A DNA stretch of 31,752 bases from an uncultured Eubacteriales bacterium (lineage in GTDB: Bacteria > Bacillota > Clostridia > Oscillospirales > Oscillospiraceae). The notes beneath the pieces were generated by a model that saw nothing but the letters and a program-made list of their open reading frames with translations, was not told the origin of the DNA and ran no database searches. Location of the stretch: assembly GCA_958402445.1 (NCBI GenBank), contig CATXTO010000021.1:1-31752 (forward strand). Direction: 5' to 3'. Below are positions 15,057-26,838 of the stretch, one piece after another. Each line of letters starts with the position of its first letter. The stretch's first letter is position 1. The translations under genes were made by a program, and so were the position numbers.

Positions 15057-16355
15057 ATGAAACGTCTATGGACCGACGGCATTACGCCGCCCCAATTCCC
15101 CAAACTCACCGGGGACGCCAAAACGGAGGTGCTGATCATCGGCGGCGGCATGGCCGGGGTGCTGTGCGCCCGGGCTCTGCGGGAGCGGGGGGTGGAGTGC
15201 CTACTGGTGGAGGCCAAAACCCTGGGCAGCGGCGTCACCCAGGGCACCACCGCCGTGCTCACCGCCCAACACGACACCCTGTATTCCGACCTGATCCGGA
15301 AATTCGGCCAGGAGAAGGCCGGGCAGTATCTCCGGGCAAACCTGGCGGCCGTGGAGAAGTTCCGGTCCCTGGCGGAGGAAATTCCCTGCAATTTTGAGGA
15401 GAAGCCCTCCTACCTATACGCCCAGGGGGACGCGGATTTTCTCCGGCGGGAGGTGGGGGCTGTGCGCAGCCTGGGCTTCCCAGCGGAGTTCACCACCCAG
15501 CCGCCCCTGCCTTTTTCCGTGGCCGGGGCCGAGCGTTTCCCGGGCATGGCTCAGTTTCACCCCCTAAAGTTTCTCTATGGCGCGGCCCAGGGGCTGCCCA
15601 TTTACGAGCACACCATGGTCCGCAAGATCGAGGATGGCGCCGCCTACACCGAAACCGGGCGCATCGCCGCCCGGAAGATCATTGTGGCGACCCACTTCCC
15701 GGTTTTAAACCGCAGGGGCCTGTACTTTATGAAGCTCTATCAGAAAAGGTCCTTTGTCGTGGCCCTGGAAAACGCGCCGGACCTGCACGGCACCTACGCC
15801 GACACGGCTCCCAGCGGCATGTATTTCCGGAATTACAAAAACCTGCTTGTGGTGGGGGGCGGGGACCACCGGACCGGGGGAAAGGGCGGCGGCTTCGATG
15901 CGGTCCGGGACTTTGTGCGGCGCCAGCTCCCCCAGGCCCGGGAGCGGTACGCCTGGGCGGCCCAGGACTGCATGAGCCTGGACGGAGTGCCCTATATCGG
16001 CCCTTACAGCCCGGCCACCAAGGACCTGCTGGTGGCGTCAGGGTTCAACGAGTGGGGCATGACCTCTTCCATGGTGGCTGCGTCTATCCTCGCGGACCTG
16101 GCCACGGGGCGGGAGAATCCCTTCGCTCCCGTGTTTGCGCCGCAGAGGTCCTCCCTGCGGGCCCAGCTTTTTTCCAATTTAGGGCATACCCTGGCCGATT
16201 TTGCCATCCCCACCACCCGGCGGTGCCCTCACCTGGGCTGCGCCCTGCGGTGGAACAAGGACGAGAGGACCTGGGACTGCCCCTGCCATGGGTCCCGGTT
16301 TGCCGCGGACGGCGCGCTGCTCAACGATCCCGCCCAAAAGGACGCCCGGGTCTAG
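15057..16355 (+). CDS. FAD oxidoreductase with C-terminal Rieske domain
   Basis: A 432-residue two-domain protein. Residues 20-370 are a DadA/glycine-oxidase-like FAD domain with the dinucleotide motif GGGMAG (29-34) and a late GIPY-like segment (LDGVPYIGPYS). Residues 385-432 are a Rieske [2Fe-2S] domain with C390-x-H392, 15 residues, then C408-P-C-H411. The arrangement matches the Bacillus YhfW-type proteins, whose substrate is unknown. It would pass electrons from an amine or amino-acid substrate through FAD to the cluster. Two starts are possible: the ATG at 15057 has CAGGAGG 6 bases upstream, that at 15036 has nothing, so 15057 was chosen. The C-terminal domain is short for the family and ends soon after the last ligand. 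Confidence 0.88.
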   Translation: MKRLWTDGITPPQFPKLTGDAKTEVLIIGGGMAGVLCARALRERGVECLLVEAKTLGSGVTQGTTAVLTAQHDTLYSDLIRKFGQEKAGQYLRANLAAVEKFRSLAEEIPCNFEEKPSYLYAQGDADFLRREVGAVRSLGFPAEFTTQPPLPFSVAGAERFPGMAQFHPLKFLYGAAQGLPIYEHTMVRKIEDGAAYTETGRIAARKIIVATHFPVLNRRGLYFMKLYQKRSFVVALENAPDLHGTYADTAPSGMYFRNYKNLLVVGGGDHRTGGKGGGFDAVRDFVRRQLPQARERYAWAAQDCMSLDGVPYIGPYSPATKDLLVASGFNEWGMTSSMVAASILADLATGRENPFAPVFAPQRSSLRAQLFSNLGHTLADFAIPTTRRCPHLGCALRWNKDERTWDCPCHGSRFAADGALLNDPAQKDARV

Positions 16356-16366
16356 TGATATCTGAC

Positions 16367-16407
16367 AAGCCCGTAGAGAACGGTTGTTTGGTTCTCTGCG
16401 GGCTTTT
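16367..16407 (+). terminator. Terminator after the FAD/Rieske gene
   Basis: AAGCCCGTAGAGAAC (16367-16381) pairs with GTTCTCTGCGGGCTT with one wobble, followed by TTTT ending at 16407. It starts 11 bases after the stop codon. Confidence 0.88.
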
Positions 16408-16463
16408 GCGCGTTCCGCCTGCCATCCCCCAATTTCTGCATACCCCGATTCCGCTCATGCCTT

Positions 16464-16873
16464 GTAGGAGCGAGCTGCACTCGCCCGCCGTTTTCCCTTG
16501 TAGGGGCGTGCTTTGCACGCCCGCGGAACGGCCACAGGTCGTTTTCAACAGTCCCGTTATTAAGAACGTTTCCCCACACGGGCGACCGCAGGTCGCCCCT
16601 ACAGGAGGGAGGGACCGCAGGTCGTTCCATACACCCGTGATCGGCGGATTCCCCCACACGGGCGACCGCAGGTCGCCCCTACAAAGCGCCGACGATCGTC
16701 ATCCCGTGGGGGCGAGCTGCGCTCGCCCGCCGTTTTCCCTTGTAGGGGCGTGCTTTGCACGCCCGCGGAACGGCCACAGGTCGTTTCCAACAGTCCCGTT
16801 TTCAAGAGCGTTTCCCCGGCGGGCGACCACAGGTCGCCCCTATAGGAGGGAGGGACCGCAGGTCGTTCCATAC
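16464..16873. repeat. Hairpin repeat block 7, 242-bp duplication
   Basis: Two copies of a unit about 242 bp long: anchor TTTTCCCTTGTAGGGGCGTG at 16491 and 16733. Each copy holds a gagc/gctc hairpin, a gtgc/gcac hairpin abutting a GGAACG-type hairpin, a private spacer (CAACAGTCCCGTT), a gacc/ggtc hairpin and a GGGACCGCAGGTCGTTCC element. The rest of 16356-17047 holds no gene. Confidence 0.87.
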
Positions 16874-17047
16874 ACCCGTGAGCAGCGGATTCCCCAACAG
16901 GCCTCCCCAACAGGAGGGAGCGCCACAGCCGTTCCCTCCCTCCACCAATATCATTTGCGCTCTGTAGGTATAGGCGGTTCGTTTGTCGGCATCCCACAAA
17001 CATAGAAAACGAAAAGAGAAAAAATTTAGTATTTCCCAACAAAGCCT

Positions 17048-17074
17048 TTGACAAATGCCTCTAAATATTATAGT
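17048..17074 (+). promoter_or_regulatory. Probable promoter of the PFOR operon
   Basis: Perfect TTGACA (17048-17053) in an AT-rich stretch (16990-17090). The best -10 is TATAGT (17069-17074), with a short 15-base spacer; TAGTCT (17071-17076) would give 17 but is a weaker match. The leader to the start codon is about 60 bases. Confidence 0.6.
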
Positions 17075-17139
17075 CTTAATAGTGGATGATTCCGCATTCT
17101 GAACCAAGCATGAGGTCTTGGAAGGAGGTCTTTCTCAGA

Positions 17140-20649
<3,510 letters not shown>

Positions 20650-20671
20650 AAATCCGCAAGGAGAGAACATC

Positions 20672-22015
20672 ATGGGATATCAGACGGAATATCAGCAGAA
20701 ATTGACCACCCCCCGGGCGGCCGCCCGGCTGGTCCAGGACGGGGACTGGGTGGAATACGGCCTGGGCCTGAACATTCCCGAGCTTCTGGACGCCGCCCTG
20801 GCCCAGCGGGTGGGCGAGCTGCGGGACGTGAAGGTCCGAGGGTGCCTTTCCATGCAGCCCATTGCCGTGGTGGAAAAAGACCCGGAGCGCCGGAGCTTCA
20901 CCTACAACAGCTGGCACATGAGCGGCATCGAGCGCCGTTATCATGACAGAAATCTGTGCAATTACATCCCCATGACCTTTCGCAACGAGCCCGTGCTCTA
21001 TGCGAGATACTTAGACGTGGACGTGGCCATGATCCAGGTCACTCCCATGAACAAGCACGGCTACTTCAACCTCTCTCTTACCTGCGCCGCCACCCGGGCG
21101 GCCCTGCGCAAGGCCAAAAAGGTGGTCCTGGAGGTCAACGAGAACCTGCCCTGGGCCATGGGCGGCTATGACGAATGCATCCATATTTCCGAGGTGGACG
21201 CGGTGGTGGAGGGGCCCCACGGGCCTCTGCCCACCCTGCCCCCGGCCAAGGCCACGGAAACGGATGTCACCATCGCCCGCCTGATCGTGGAGCAGCTCAA
21301 AGACGGGTCCGTGCTGCAGCTCGGCATCGGCGGCATGCCCAACACCGTGGGCCAGATGATCGCGCAGTCGGACCTGAAGGACTTGGGCATGCACACGGAG
21401 ATGTTGTGCGACGCCTACCTGGACCTGCATCGGTCCGGCAAGCTCACCAACCGCTGCAAGACCATCGACCGGGACAAGGGCCCCTGGACCCTGTGCCTGG
21501 GCAGCCAGGAATTGTACGACTGGGTGGACCAGAACCCGGGCCTGGCCCTGACGCCGGTGGATTACTGCAACTCCCCGGCGGTCATGTCCCAGCACGAGCG
21601 GATGGTCTCCATCAACAGCTGCATCGAGGTGGACCTGTTCGGCCAGACCTGCGCCGAGTCCTCCGGGGTGCGGCATATCAGCGGCTCCGGCGGCCAGCTG
21701 GACTTTTTGACCGGCGCCTTTATGGCAAAGGAAGGCCAGTCCTTCATCTGCATGTCCTCCACCTTCTATGATAAGAAGGAGGGCCGGGTGAAATCCCGCA
21801 TCGTGCCCACCCTGCCCGCCGGCGGCATCGTCACGGACCCCCGGAGCCAGGCGTTTTATCTGGTGACGGAGTACGGCATTGTGAATCTGGCGGGCAGAAG
21901 CACTTGGGAGCGGGCGGAGGCCGTCATCTCTCTGGCCCACCCGGACTTCCGGGAGGAGCTTATCCGGCAGGCCGACGCCATGAAAATCTGGAGAAGAAGC
22001 AATAAGAAGGAATGA
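20672..22015 (+). CDS. Acyl-CoA:acetate CoA-transferase (But-like)
   Basis: A 447-residue member of the acetyl-CoA hydrolase/transferase family, closest by eye to butyryl-CoA:acetate and 4-hydroxybutyrate CoA-transferases of gut Clostridia. It swaps CoA between an acyl-CoA and acetate. Seen are SWHMSGIERR (80-89), the GIGGMPN glycine motif (218-224), the catalytic glutamate E243 in LGMHTEM, and the C-terminal SGSGGQLDF and HPDFREELI segments. Length equals that of But enzymes. AAGGAGA precedes the ATG by 7 bases. It lies 22 bases after nifJ and 4 bases before the NTPase gene. Between PFOR and VOR, a branched-chain acyl-CoA is as plausible a donor as butyryl-CoA; no other butyrate-pathway gene is present in this window. 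Confidence 0.9.
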   Translation: MGYQTEYQQKLTTPRAAARLVQDGDWVEYGLGLNIPELLDAALAQRVGELRDVKVRGCLSMQPIAVVEKDPERRSFTYNSWHMSGIERRYHDRNLCNYIPMTFRNEPVLYARYLDVDVAMIQVTPMNKHGYFNLSLTCAATRAALRKAKKVVLEVNENLPWAMGGYDECIHISEVDAVVEGPHGPLPTLPPAKATETDVTIARLIVEQLKDGSVLQLGIGGMPNTVGQMIAQSDLKDLGMHTEMLCDAYLDLHRSGKLTNRCKTIDRDKGPWTLCLGSQELYDWVDQNPGLALTPVDYCNSPAVMSQHERMVSINSCIEVDLFGQTCAESSGVRHISGSGGQLDFLTGAFMAKEGQSFICMSSTFYDKKEGRVKSRIVPTLPAGGIVTDPRSQAFYLVTEYGIVNLAGRSTWERAEAVISLAHPDFREELIRQADAMKIWRRSNKKE

Positions 22016-22019
22016 CCCC

Positions 22020-22760
22020 ATGAGGCAAACCATAGAAAACCGCCGCATCACCCTGATCACCGGCCACTACGGCAGCGGGAAGACCGAATTCGCCGTGAAC
22101 TATGCTCTGGCCCTGGCCGCCCGGGGGGACAGAACCGCCCTGGTGGACCTGGACATCGCCAACCCCTATTTCCGCAGCCGGGAGCGGCAGGCGCTTCTGG
22201 AGGCACAGGGCATCGCCGTGTACAGCAACGTCTATCACACGGAGATCACCGCGGAGCTGCCCGCCATCACGGCGTCCATCCGCGCCCCTTTGGAGCACCA
22301 AGACGTGACCACCGTGGTAGACGCCGGCGGGGACGCCGCCGGGGCCATGGTGCTCATCCAGTTTCGAAAATATTTCCAGGGGGACGATTGCGAGCTTTTG
22401 TGCGTGATCAACGCCAACCGGCCGGACACCGCCACCCTGGAGGGGGCCCTGGAGCACGTGCTGGCCATCCAGCGCATGGTGGGCATCCCCGTCTCCGGCC
22501 TGGTGAACAACACCCACATGCTCCGGGAGACCCGGCCCCAGGACATTGTCAAGGGCCAGCGGCTGTGCGCCCAGCTCTCCCGGCGGCTGGAGGTCCCCAT
22601 CCGGTACACCTGCTGCATGGCGGATCTGGCGCAGGAGGTTCAGGGCCTTTTGGAGGGGGAGTTCGGGCCCGTGAATCTGTTTCCCATTGAGGAGCTGAAA
22701 ATGCGGGAGTCCTGGCTGGACGTGGCGGTCCGCAGGCCCCACCGCTCCCCGATTTTCTGA
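22020..22760 (+). CDS. SIMIBI-type P-loop NTPase, function unknown
   Basis: A 246-residue soluble NTPase. Walker A is GHYGSGKT (15-22), without the second lysine of the MinD/ParA deviant form. VDLDIANPYFRSRE (42-55) looks like the switch I region of SIMIBI proteins, VVDAGGD (99-105) like Walker B with a DxGGD switch II, and NANRPDT near 140 sits where the base-recognition loop is found. There is no membrane or metal-cysteine signature. The ATG overlaps nothing but lies 4 bases after the CoA-transferase stop, with AAGAAGG ahead, so it is cotranscribed. It may be a maturation or metallocentre-loading factor for the flanking Fe-S/TPP enzymes, or a regulator; both are inference. I know of no characterised member. 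Confidence 0.8.
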   Translation: MRQTIENRRITLITGHYGSGKTEFAVNYALALAARGDRTALVDLDIANPYFRSRERQALLEAQGIAVYSNVYHTEITAELPAITASIRAPLEHQDVTTVVDAGGDAAGAMVLIQFRKYFQGDDCELLCVINANRPDTATLEGALEHVLAIQRMVGIPVSGLVNNTHMLRETRPQDIVKGQRLCAQLSRRLEVPIRYTCCMADLAQEVQGLLEGEFGPVNLFPIEELKMRESWLDVAVRRPHRSPIF

Positions 22761-22851
22761 CCGGGGCGTTTCCCCCGGTGAGACCCAAAACCGGCCTTGC
22801 TGTTTCCATATAAAATAGGCAAAGAAAGCCAAATATCAGGAGGAGTTGAAT

Positions 22852-23073
22852 ATGGCCAAATTCAAAGTCGTCTTTCGGGAGGACCACTGTAAGGGCTGCG
22901 AGCTCTGCGTCACCGTCTGTCCCAAGCACATTCTGGAAATGCGCCGGGACGTGACCAACGCCAAGGGTTACAGCCCCGCCGGGATTATGGATCCCGACGC
23001 CTGCATCGGCTGCGCCAGCTGCGCCCTCATGTGCCCGGACGGCATCATCAACATCTATTCCATAGAAGAATAA
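22852..23073 (+). CDS. VOR delta subunit, two-[4Fe-4S] ferredoxin
   Basis: A 73-residue ferredoxin-like subunit of a four-subunit 2-oxoacid:ferredoxin oxidoreductase. Cluster ligands are C13/C16/C19/C23 and C51/C54/C57/C61, each motif CxxCxxCxxxCP. It carries electrons from the catalytic subunits to free ferredoxin. The ATG at 22852 has AGGAGGAG 6 bases upstream; an in-frame TTG two codons earlier is too close to it. A gap of 91 bases before this gene holds a small GC hairpin (22760-22779) and an AT-rich TATAAAAT (22809-22816), so an internal promoter is possible. Confidence 0.9.
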   Translation: MAKFKVVFREDHCKGCELCVTVCPKHILEMRRDVTNAKGYSPAGIMDPDACIGCASCALMCPDGIINIYSIEE

Positions 23074-23085
23074 GGAGCGGGGATC

Positions 23086-24168
23086 ATGCGTGAAAAAGTT
23101 TTAATGAAAGGGAACGAGGCTTTCGGCGCGGCGGCCATTCTGGCCGGCTGCGACCTGTATTTCGGGTATCCGATCACGCCTCAAAACGAGCTGCCGGAGT
23201 ATATGTCCAGAGAGCTGGGCAAGGCCGGCGGCACCTTCACCCAGGCGGAGAGCGAGCTGGCGGCGATCAACGCGGCTTACGGCGGCGCTCTGTGCGGCAA
23301 GCGGGTTTTTATCACTTCCTCCTCCCCCGGCATCGCCCTGATGCAGGAGGGCCTGTCCTTTGCCTGCGCGGCCCACGTGCCCTTTGTCATCATGAACGTC
23401 TCCCGGGGCGGCCCCGGCATCGGCGGCATCCAGCCCGGCCAGGCGGATTACCGCCAGGTCACCAAGGGCGGCGGCAACGGCGACTATCACCTGATCGTCT
23501 ACGCCCCCGCCTCCATCCAGGAGTCGGTGGACCTGATCGGCAAGGCCTTCGAGATCTCCATCGAGTACCAAAACCCCGTGATGATCTTTGCCGACGGTAT
23601 GATCGGTCAGATGATGGAGCCCGTGCTCCTGCCCGAAAAGCGGTTGGTGGAGACCGAGGAGGACATCGCCCGGCGGAAGCCCTGGGCCCTCACCGGACAT
23701 AAAAACCAGCGGGAGCGCAATTACATCTGCTCTTTGTACCTGCAGCCGGACGAGCTGGAGGCCAACTGCGAGGCCATGGCGGAGAAATACGCCCGGGCGG
23801 AGCGGGAGCTGCCGGAGTACCAGACCCAGGGCCTGGAGGGGGCTGAGGTGGTGTTCACCGCCTTCGGCACCGTGTCCCGGGTGACCCTGGAGGCCATCGA
23901 TCTGCTGGAGAAGGAGGGCATCCGGGCCGGACTCATCCGCCCTGTGACCCTGTGGCCCTTCCCGGCGAAGGCCTTTGACGAAATTGACCCCAAGACCACC
24001 AAAATGGTCATCTGCGCCGAACTCAGCATGGGCCAGATGATCGAGGACGTGGACCGGGTGCTGAAGGGCAAGTATCCCCTGAAGCTCATCCAGCGCAGCG
24101 GCGGCATGATCCTGACCCCCACGGAAATTGTGGAGAAGACCAAGAAGCTGTTATCGGAGGCGAAGTGA
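23086..24168 (+). CDS. vorB: VOR alpha subunit VorB
   Basis: A 360-residue subunit carrying the pyrimidine-binding and transketolase-C-like domains of a 2-oxoacid:ferredoxin oxidoreductase. YFGYPITPQNELPEYM (near 24-39), TQAESELAAI, SSSPGIALMQEG and SRGGPGIGGIQPGQADY are characteristic of the VorB/KorA group. By length and by the short partner subunits it fits the branched-chain (3-methyl-2-oxobutanoate) type better than the 2-oxoglutarate type; sequence alone does not settle this. AAGGAGCGGGG precedes the ATG. It is 12 bases after the delta subunit and one base before the beta subunit. Confidence 0.92.
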   Translation: MREKVLMKGNEAFGAAAILAGCDLYFGYPITPQNELPEYMSRELGKAGGTFTQAESELAAINAAYGGALCGKRVFITSSSPGIALMQEGLSFACAAHVPFVIMNVSRGGPGIGGIQPGQADYRQVTKGGGNGDYHLIVYAPASIQESVDLIGKAFEISIEYQNPVMIFADGMIGQMMEPVLLPEKRLVETEEDIARRKPWALTGHKNQRERNYICSLYLQPDELEANCEAMAEKYARAERELPEYQTQGLEGAEVVFTAFGTVSRVTLEAIDLLEKEGIRAGLIRPVTLWPFPAKAFDEIDPKTTKMVICAELSMGQMIEDVDRVLKGKYPLKLIQRSGGMILTPTEIVEKTKKLLSEAK

Positions 24169-24169
24169 G

Positions 24170-24916
24170 ATGAAAGCGATTTTTGAATACACCAAGGGCA
24201 TGCGGGATCAGGATACCCACTACTGTCCCGGCTGCACCCACGGCATCGCCCACCGGCTGATTATGGAGGTTTTGGAGGAGCGGGGCGCTCTGGGCGACAC
24301 CATCGGCGTGTGCCCCATCGGCTGCAGCGTCAACGCCCACCGGTACTTTAACGTGGACGCCTGCGAGTCCGCCCACGGAAGGGCTCCCGCGGTGGCCGCC
24401 GGCGTCCGCCGAGCCCGCCCGGATAATTATGTCTTTACGTACCAGGGCGACGGCGACCTGGCCTCCATCGGCGCCGGCGAGATCGTGCACGCCGCCATGC
24501 GGGGGGAGAAATTCACTACCTTTTTCATCAACAACGCCATTTACGGCATGACCGGCGGCCAGATGGCCCCCACCACCCTCATCGGCCAGAAGTCCACCAC
24601 CGGCGTGGAGGGCAGAAAGCCCGAGATCTCCGGCATGCCTCTGCGGGTGGCGGAGATGCTGGCTACCATCGACGGCGCGGTGTTTGTGGAGCGGGTAGCT
24701 CTGAACAGCCCCGCCAACGTGCGCAAGGCCAAGAAGGCCATTGAAAAGGCCTTCGACGTGCAGGAAAAGCGGCTGGGCTTCTCCTTTGTGGAGATTTTGT
24801 CCACCTGCCCCACCAACTGGGGCCTGGCCCCTGCGGACGCCCTGCAATGGCTCAAGGAGAACATGATTCCCTATTACCCGCTGGGCAACCTGAAATGTCC
24901 CGAGGAGGTGAAATGA
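24170..24916 (+). CDS. VOR beta subunit, TPP-binding
   Basis: A 248-residue thiamine-diphosphate subunit of the same enzyme. The proximal cluster motif CPGC is at 19-22 with a further cysteine pair near 48-52. The TPP/Mg motif GDGD is at 93-96 with NNAIYGMTGGQ at 121-131. The ATG at 24170 was chosen over an in-frame upstream start because CGGAGG lies 9 bases before it, the family begins here, and the upstream part is the 3' end of vorB. A one-base gap on both sides marks tight coupling of the subunits. Confidence 0.93.
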   Translation: MKAIFEYTKGMRDQDTHYCPGCTHGIAHRLIMEVLEERGALGDTIGVCPIGCSVNAHRYFNVDACESAHGRAPAVAAGVRRARPDNYVFTYQGDGDLASIGAGEIVHAAMRGEKFTTFFINNAIYGMTGGQMAPTTLIGQKSTTGVEGRKPEISGMPLRVAEMLATIDGAVFVERVALNSPANVRKAKKAIEKAFDVQEKRLGFSFVEILSTCPTNWGLAPADALQWLKENMIPYYPLGNLKCPEEVK

Positions 24917-24917
24917 G

Positions 24918-25451
24918 ATGCGCACGCAGAAAATGATTTTCGCCGGCTTCGGCGGCCAGGGCGTGCTGCTCATCGGCCAGATGATCGCCTACGCCGGCAT
25001 GTTCGAGGGGAAGGAAGTCACCTTCATGCCCTCCTACGGCCCGGAAATGCGGGGCGGCACCGCCAACTGTACGGTGATCGTCTCCGACAAGACCATCGCC
25101 TGCCCCATTGCGGATTCCATCACTACCCTCGTGGCCATGAACTACCCCTCCTTGGTGAAATTCGCTCCCATGGTGGAGCCGGGCGGGGACATCTTCCTGA
25201 ACGCCTCCCTGATTCCCGAGAACCCGGACCGGCAGGACGTAAAGGTCCACCGGGTGGATGCCACGGCCTTGGCTCTGGAGCTGGGCAACGCCAAGTGCGC
25301 CAACATCGTTATGCTGGGAGCCATTTTGGCGGAGACCGGCGTGGTGAGCCGCGAGAGCATCGAACGGGTCATGGAGGAGAAGGCGTTCACCGGCCGGAAG
25401 GCCCAATTCCTGCCCCTGAACAAAAAGGCGCTTGCCGCCTGGAAGGCGTGA
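24918..25451 (+). CDS. VOR gamma subunit
   Basis: A 177-residue subunit, the CoA-binding gamma domain of 2-oxoacid:ferredoxin oxidoreductases. GFGGQG (10-15) and SYGPEMRGG (near 39-47) are the family hallmarks. It begins one base after the beta-subunit stop, with GAGGAGGTG ahead. With the delta, alpha and beta subunits it completes a functional four-subunit set in the order delta-alpha-beta-gamma. Confidence 0.93.
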   Translation: MRTQKMIFAGFGGQGVLLIGQMIAYAGMFEGKEVTFMPSYGPEMRGGTANCTVIVSDKTIACPIADSITTLVAMNYPSLVKFAPMVEPGGDIFLNASLIPENPDRQDVKVHRVDATALALELGNAKCANIVMLGAILAETGVVSRESIERVMEEKAFTGRKAQFLPLNKKALAAWKA

Positions 25452-25509
25452 GCCGAGATCTCCCTGCAAGCCTGCGCTCGGGCGCAGCAGAAAGGAATGG
25501 TAAAGTATT

Positions 25510-26580
25510 ATGAAATACGAGTTTTCCATCACCAGAACCGCCCAGCCGAAGCCGAAGCCGGAGCCGGACGATTTGGGCTTCGGCCGCTACTTCAGCGATC
25601 ACATGTTCCTCATGGACTACAACCGGGAGCAGGGCTGGCACAACGGCCGCATCGTGCCCTACGGCCCCTTGAGCCTGGACCCCGCCGCCGCGGTGCTGCA
25701 CTACGGCCAGGAGATGTTCGAGGGGCTTAAGGCCTATAAGACCCCGGGGGGGAAGATTCAGCTCTTCCGCCCGGATATGAACGCCAAGCGCACCAGAAGG
25801 ACCAACGACAGAATGTGCATCCCCGATATTGACGAGGACCTGCAGGTGGCGGCCTATAAGGCCCTGGTGTCCATGGAGCGAGATTGGATTCCCGAGAAGG
25901 AGGGTACCTCTCTGTACCTGCGGCCCTTCATCATCGGCACGGAAGCGTTCCTGGGCGTCCGGCCCGCCAACGAATACCTGTACGGCATCATCGCCTCCCC
26001 CTCCGGCTCCTATTACAAGGGCGGCCTGGCCCCCACCCGGATTTTCGTGGAGGACGAGTACGTCCGCGCCGCCCCCGGCGGTACGGGCTACGCCAAGGTG
26101 GGCGGCAACTATGCCGGCGCCCTGAAGGCCCAGGAGAAGGCCCACGAAAAGGGCTGCTCTCAGGTCCTGTGGCTGGACGGGGTGCAGAAGAAGTATGTGG
26201 AGGAGATCGGCACCTCCAACGCCTTCTTCGTCCTGGGCGACGAGGTGATCACCGCGCCCCTGGACGGCACCATCCTACCGGGCATCACCCGGGACTCCGT
26301 GATTCACCTGCTGCGGCACTGGGGCGTGAAGGTCACGGAACGGAAGCTGAGCATCGAGGAGGTCTTCCAGGCCCATGACCAGGGGAACCTGACCGAGGTC
26401 TTCGCCACAGGCACCGCTGCGGTGATCTCCCCCGTGGGCGAGCTGATCTGGAAGGACCGGAGCATCGTGATTCATGACAACGAGATTGGCGCCCTGGCCC
26501 AGAAGGTCTACGACCAGATTTACGGCATGCAGTGCGGCAAGGCGGAGGACCTGTTCGGCTGGCTGGTGCCCGTGGAATAA
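25510..26580 (+). CDS. ilvE: Branched-chain amino-acid aminotransferase
   Basis: A 356-residue PLP-dependent fold-IV transaminase that interconverts valine, leucine and isoleucine with their 2-oxoacids, using 2-oxoglutarate/glutamate. The long form (type II, as in eukaryotic BCAT) is indicated by the N-terminal extension and length. PLP lysine is K196 in YAKVGGNYAG; YGQEMFEGLKAY (65-76) and VEEIGTSNAFFV complete the active site. AAAGGA lies 14 bases before the ATG, a little far, so initiation may be moderate. It starts 58 bases after the VOR gamma gene and is likely on the same transcript; its products are exactly VOR substrates. A biosynthetic role cannot be excluded. Confidence 0.94.
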   Translation: MKYEFSITRTAQPKPKPEPDDLGFGRYFSDHMFLMDYNREQGWHNGRIVPYGPLSLDPAAAVLHYGQEMFEGLKAYKTPGGKIQLFRPDMNAKRTRRTNDRMCIPDIDEDLQVAAYKALVSMERDWIPEKEGTSLYLRPFIIGTEAFLGVRPANEYLYGIIASPSGSYYKGGLAPTRIFVEDEYVRAAPGGTGYAKVGGNYAGALKAQEKAHEKGCSQVLWLDGVQKKYVEEIGTSNAFFVLGDEVITAPLDGTILPGITRDSVIHLLRHWGVKVTERKLSIEEVFQAHDQGNLTEVFATGTAAVISPVGELIWKDRSIVIHDNEIGALAQKVYDQIYGMQCGKAEDLFGWLVPVE

Positions 26581-26618
26581 AGGAAATTTAGCTGACAGCA
26601 AAATTCTAAGGGGCTTTG

Positions 26619-26823
26619 CCGTCAGCCGAGAGACTTTTTGAAACACCATATAAAGTTTCAAAAAGTCGTTCGATTGCACGGGAAAGAAAACCCGGACGGT
26701 TTTCTTTCATACGATCTTTCCCTCCGAAGCCTTCGGCGGGAGGATTTGGCGACAGTCTGAATTTTATACGCCTGCAATTCGACAGAAACCCGGCGCGGCG
26801 GCCCATTTGGGCCGCCGCGCCGG
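26619..26823. repeat. Compound inverted-repeat element after ilvE
   Basis: Four successive inverted repeats: GACTTTTTGAAAC arms at 26632-26644/26655-26667 (with imperfect pairing out to 26619-26680); GAAAGAAAACC arms at 26682-26692/26698-26708; CCGAAG/CTTCGG at 26724-26736; and perfect 15-base arms at 26790-26804/26809-26823 with loop ATTT. The first may end the ilvE transcript. The whole could be a small non-autonomous mobile element. Both strands show short look-alike frames (ERLFETxYxVSKS) because of the symmetry. Confidence 0.65.
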
Positions 26824-26838
26824 AAGTCTATATCGCAC

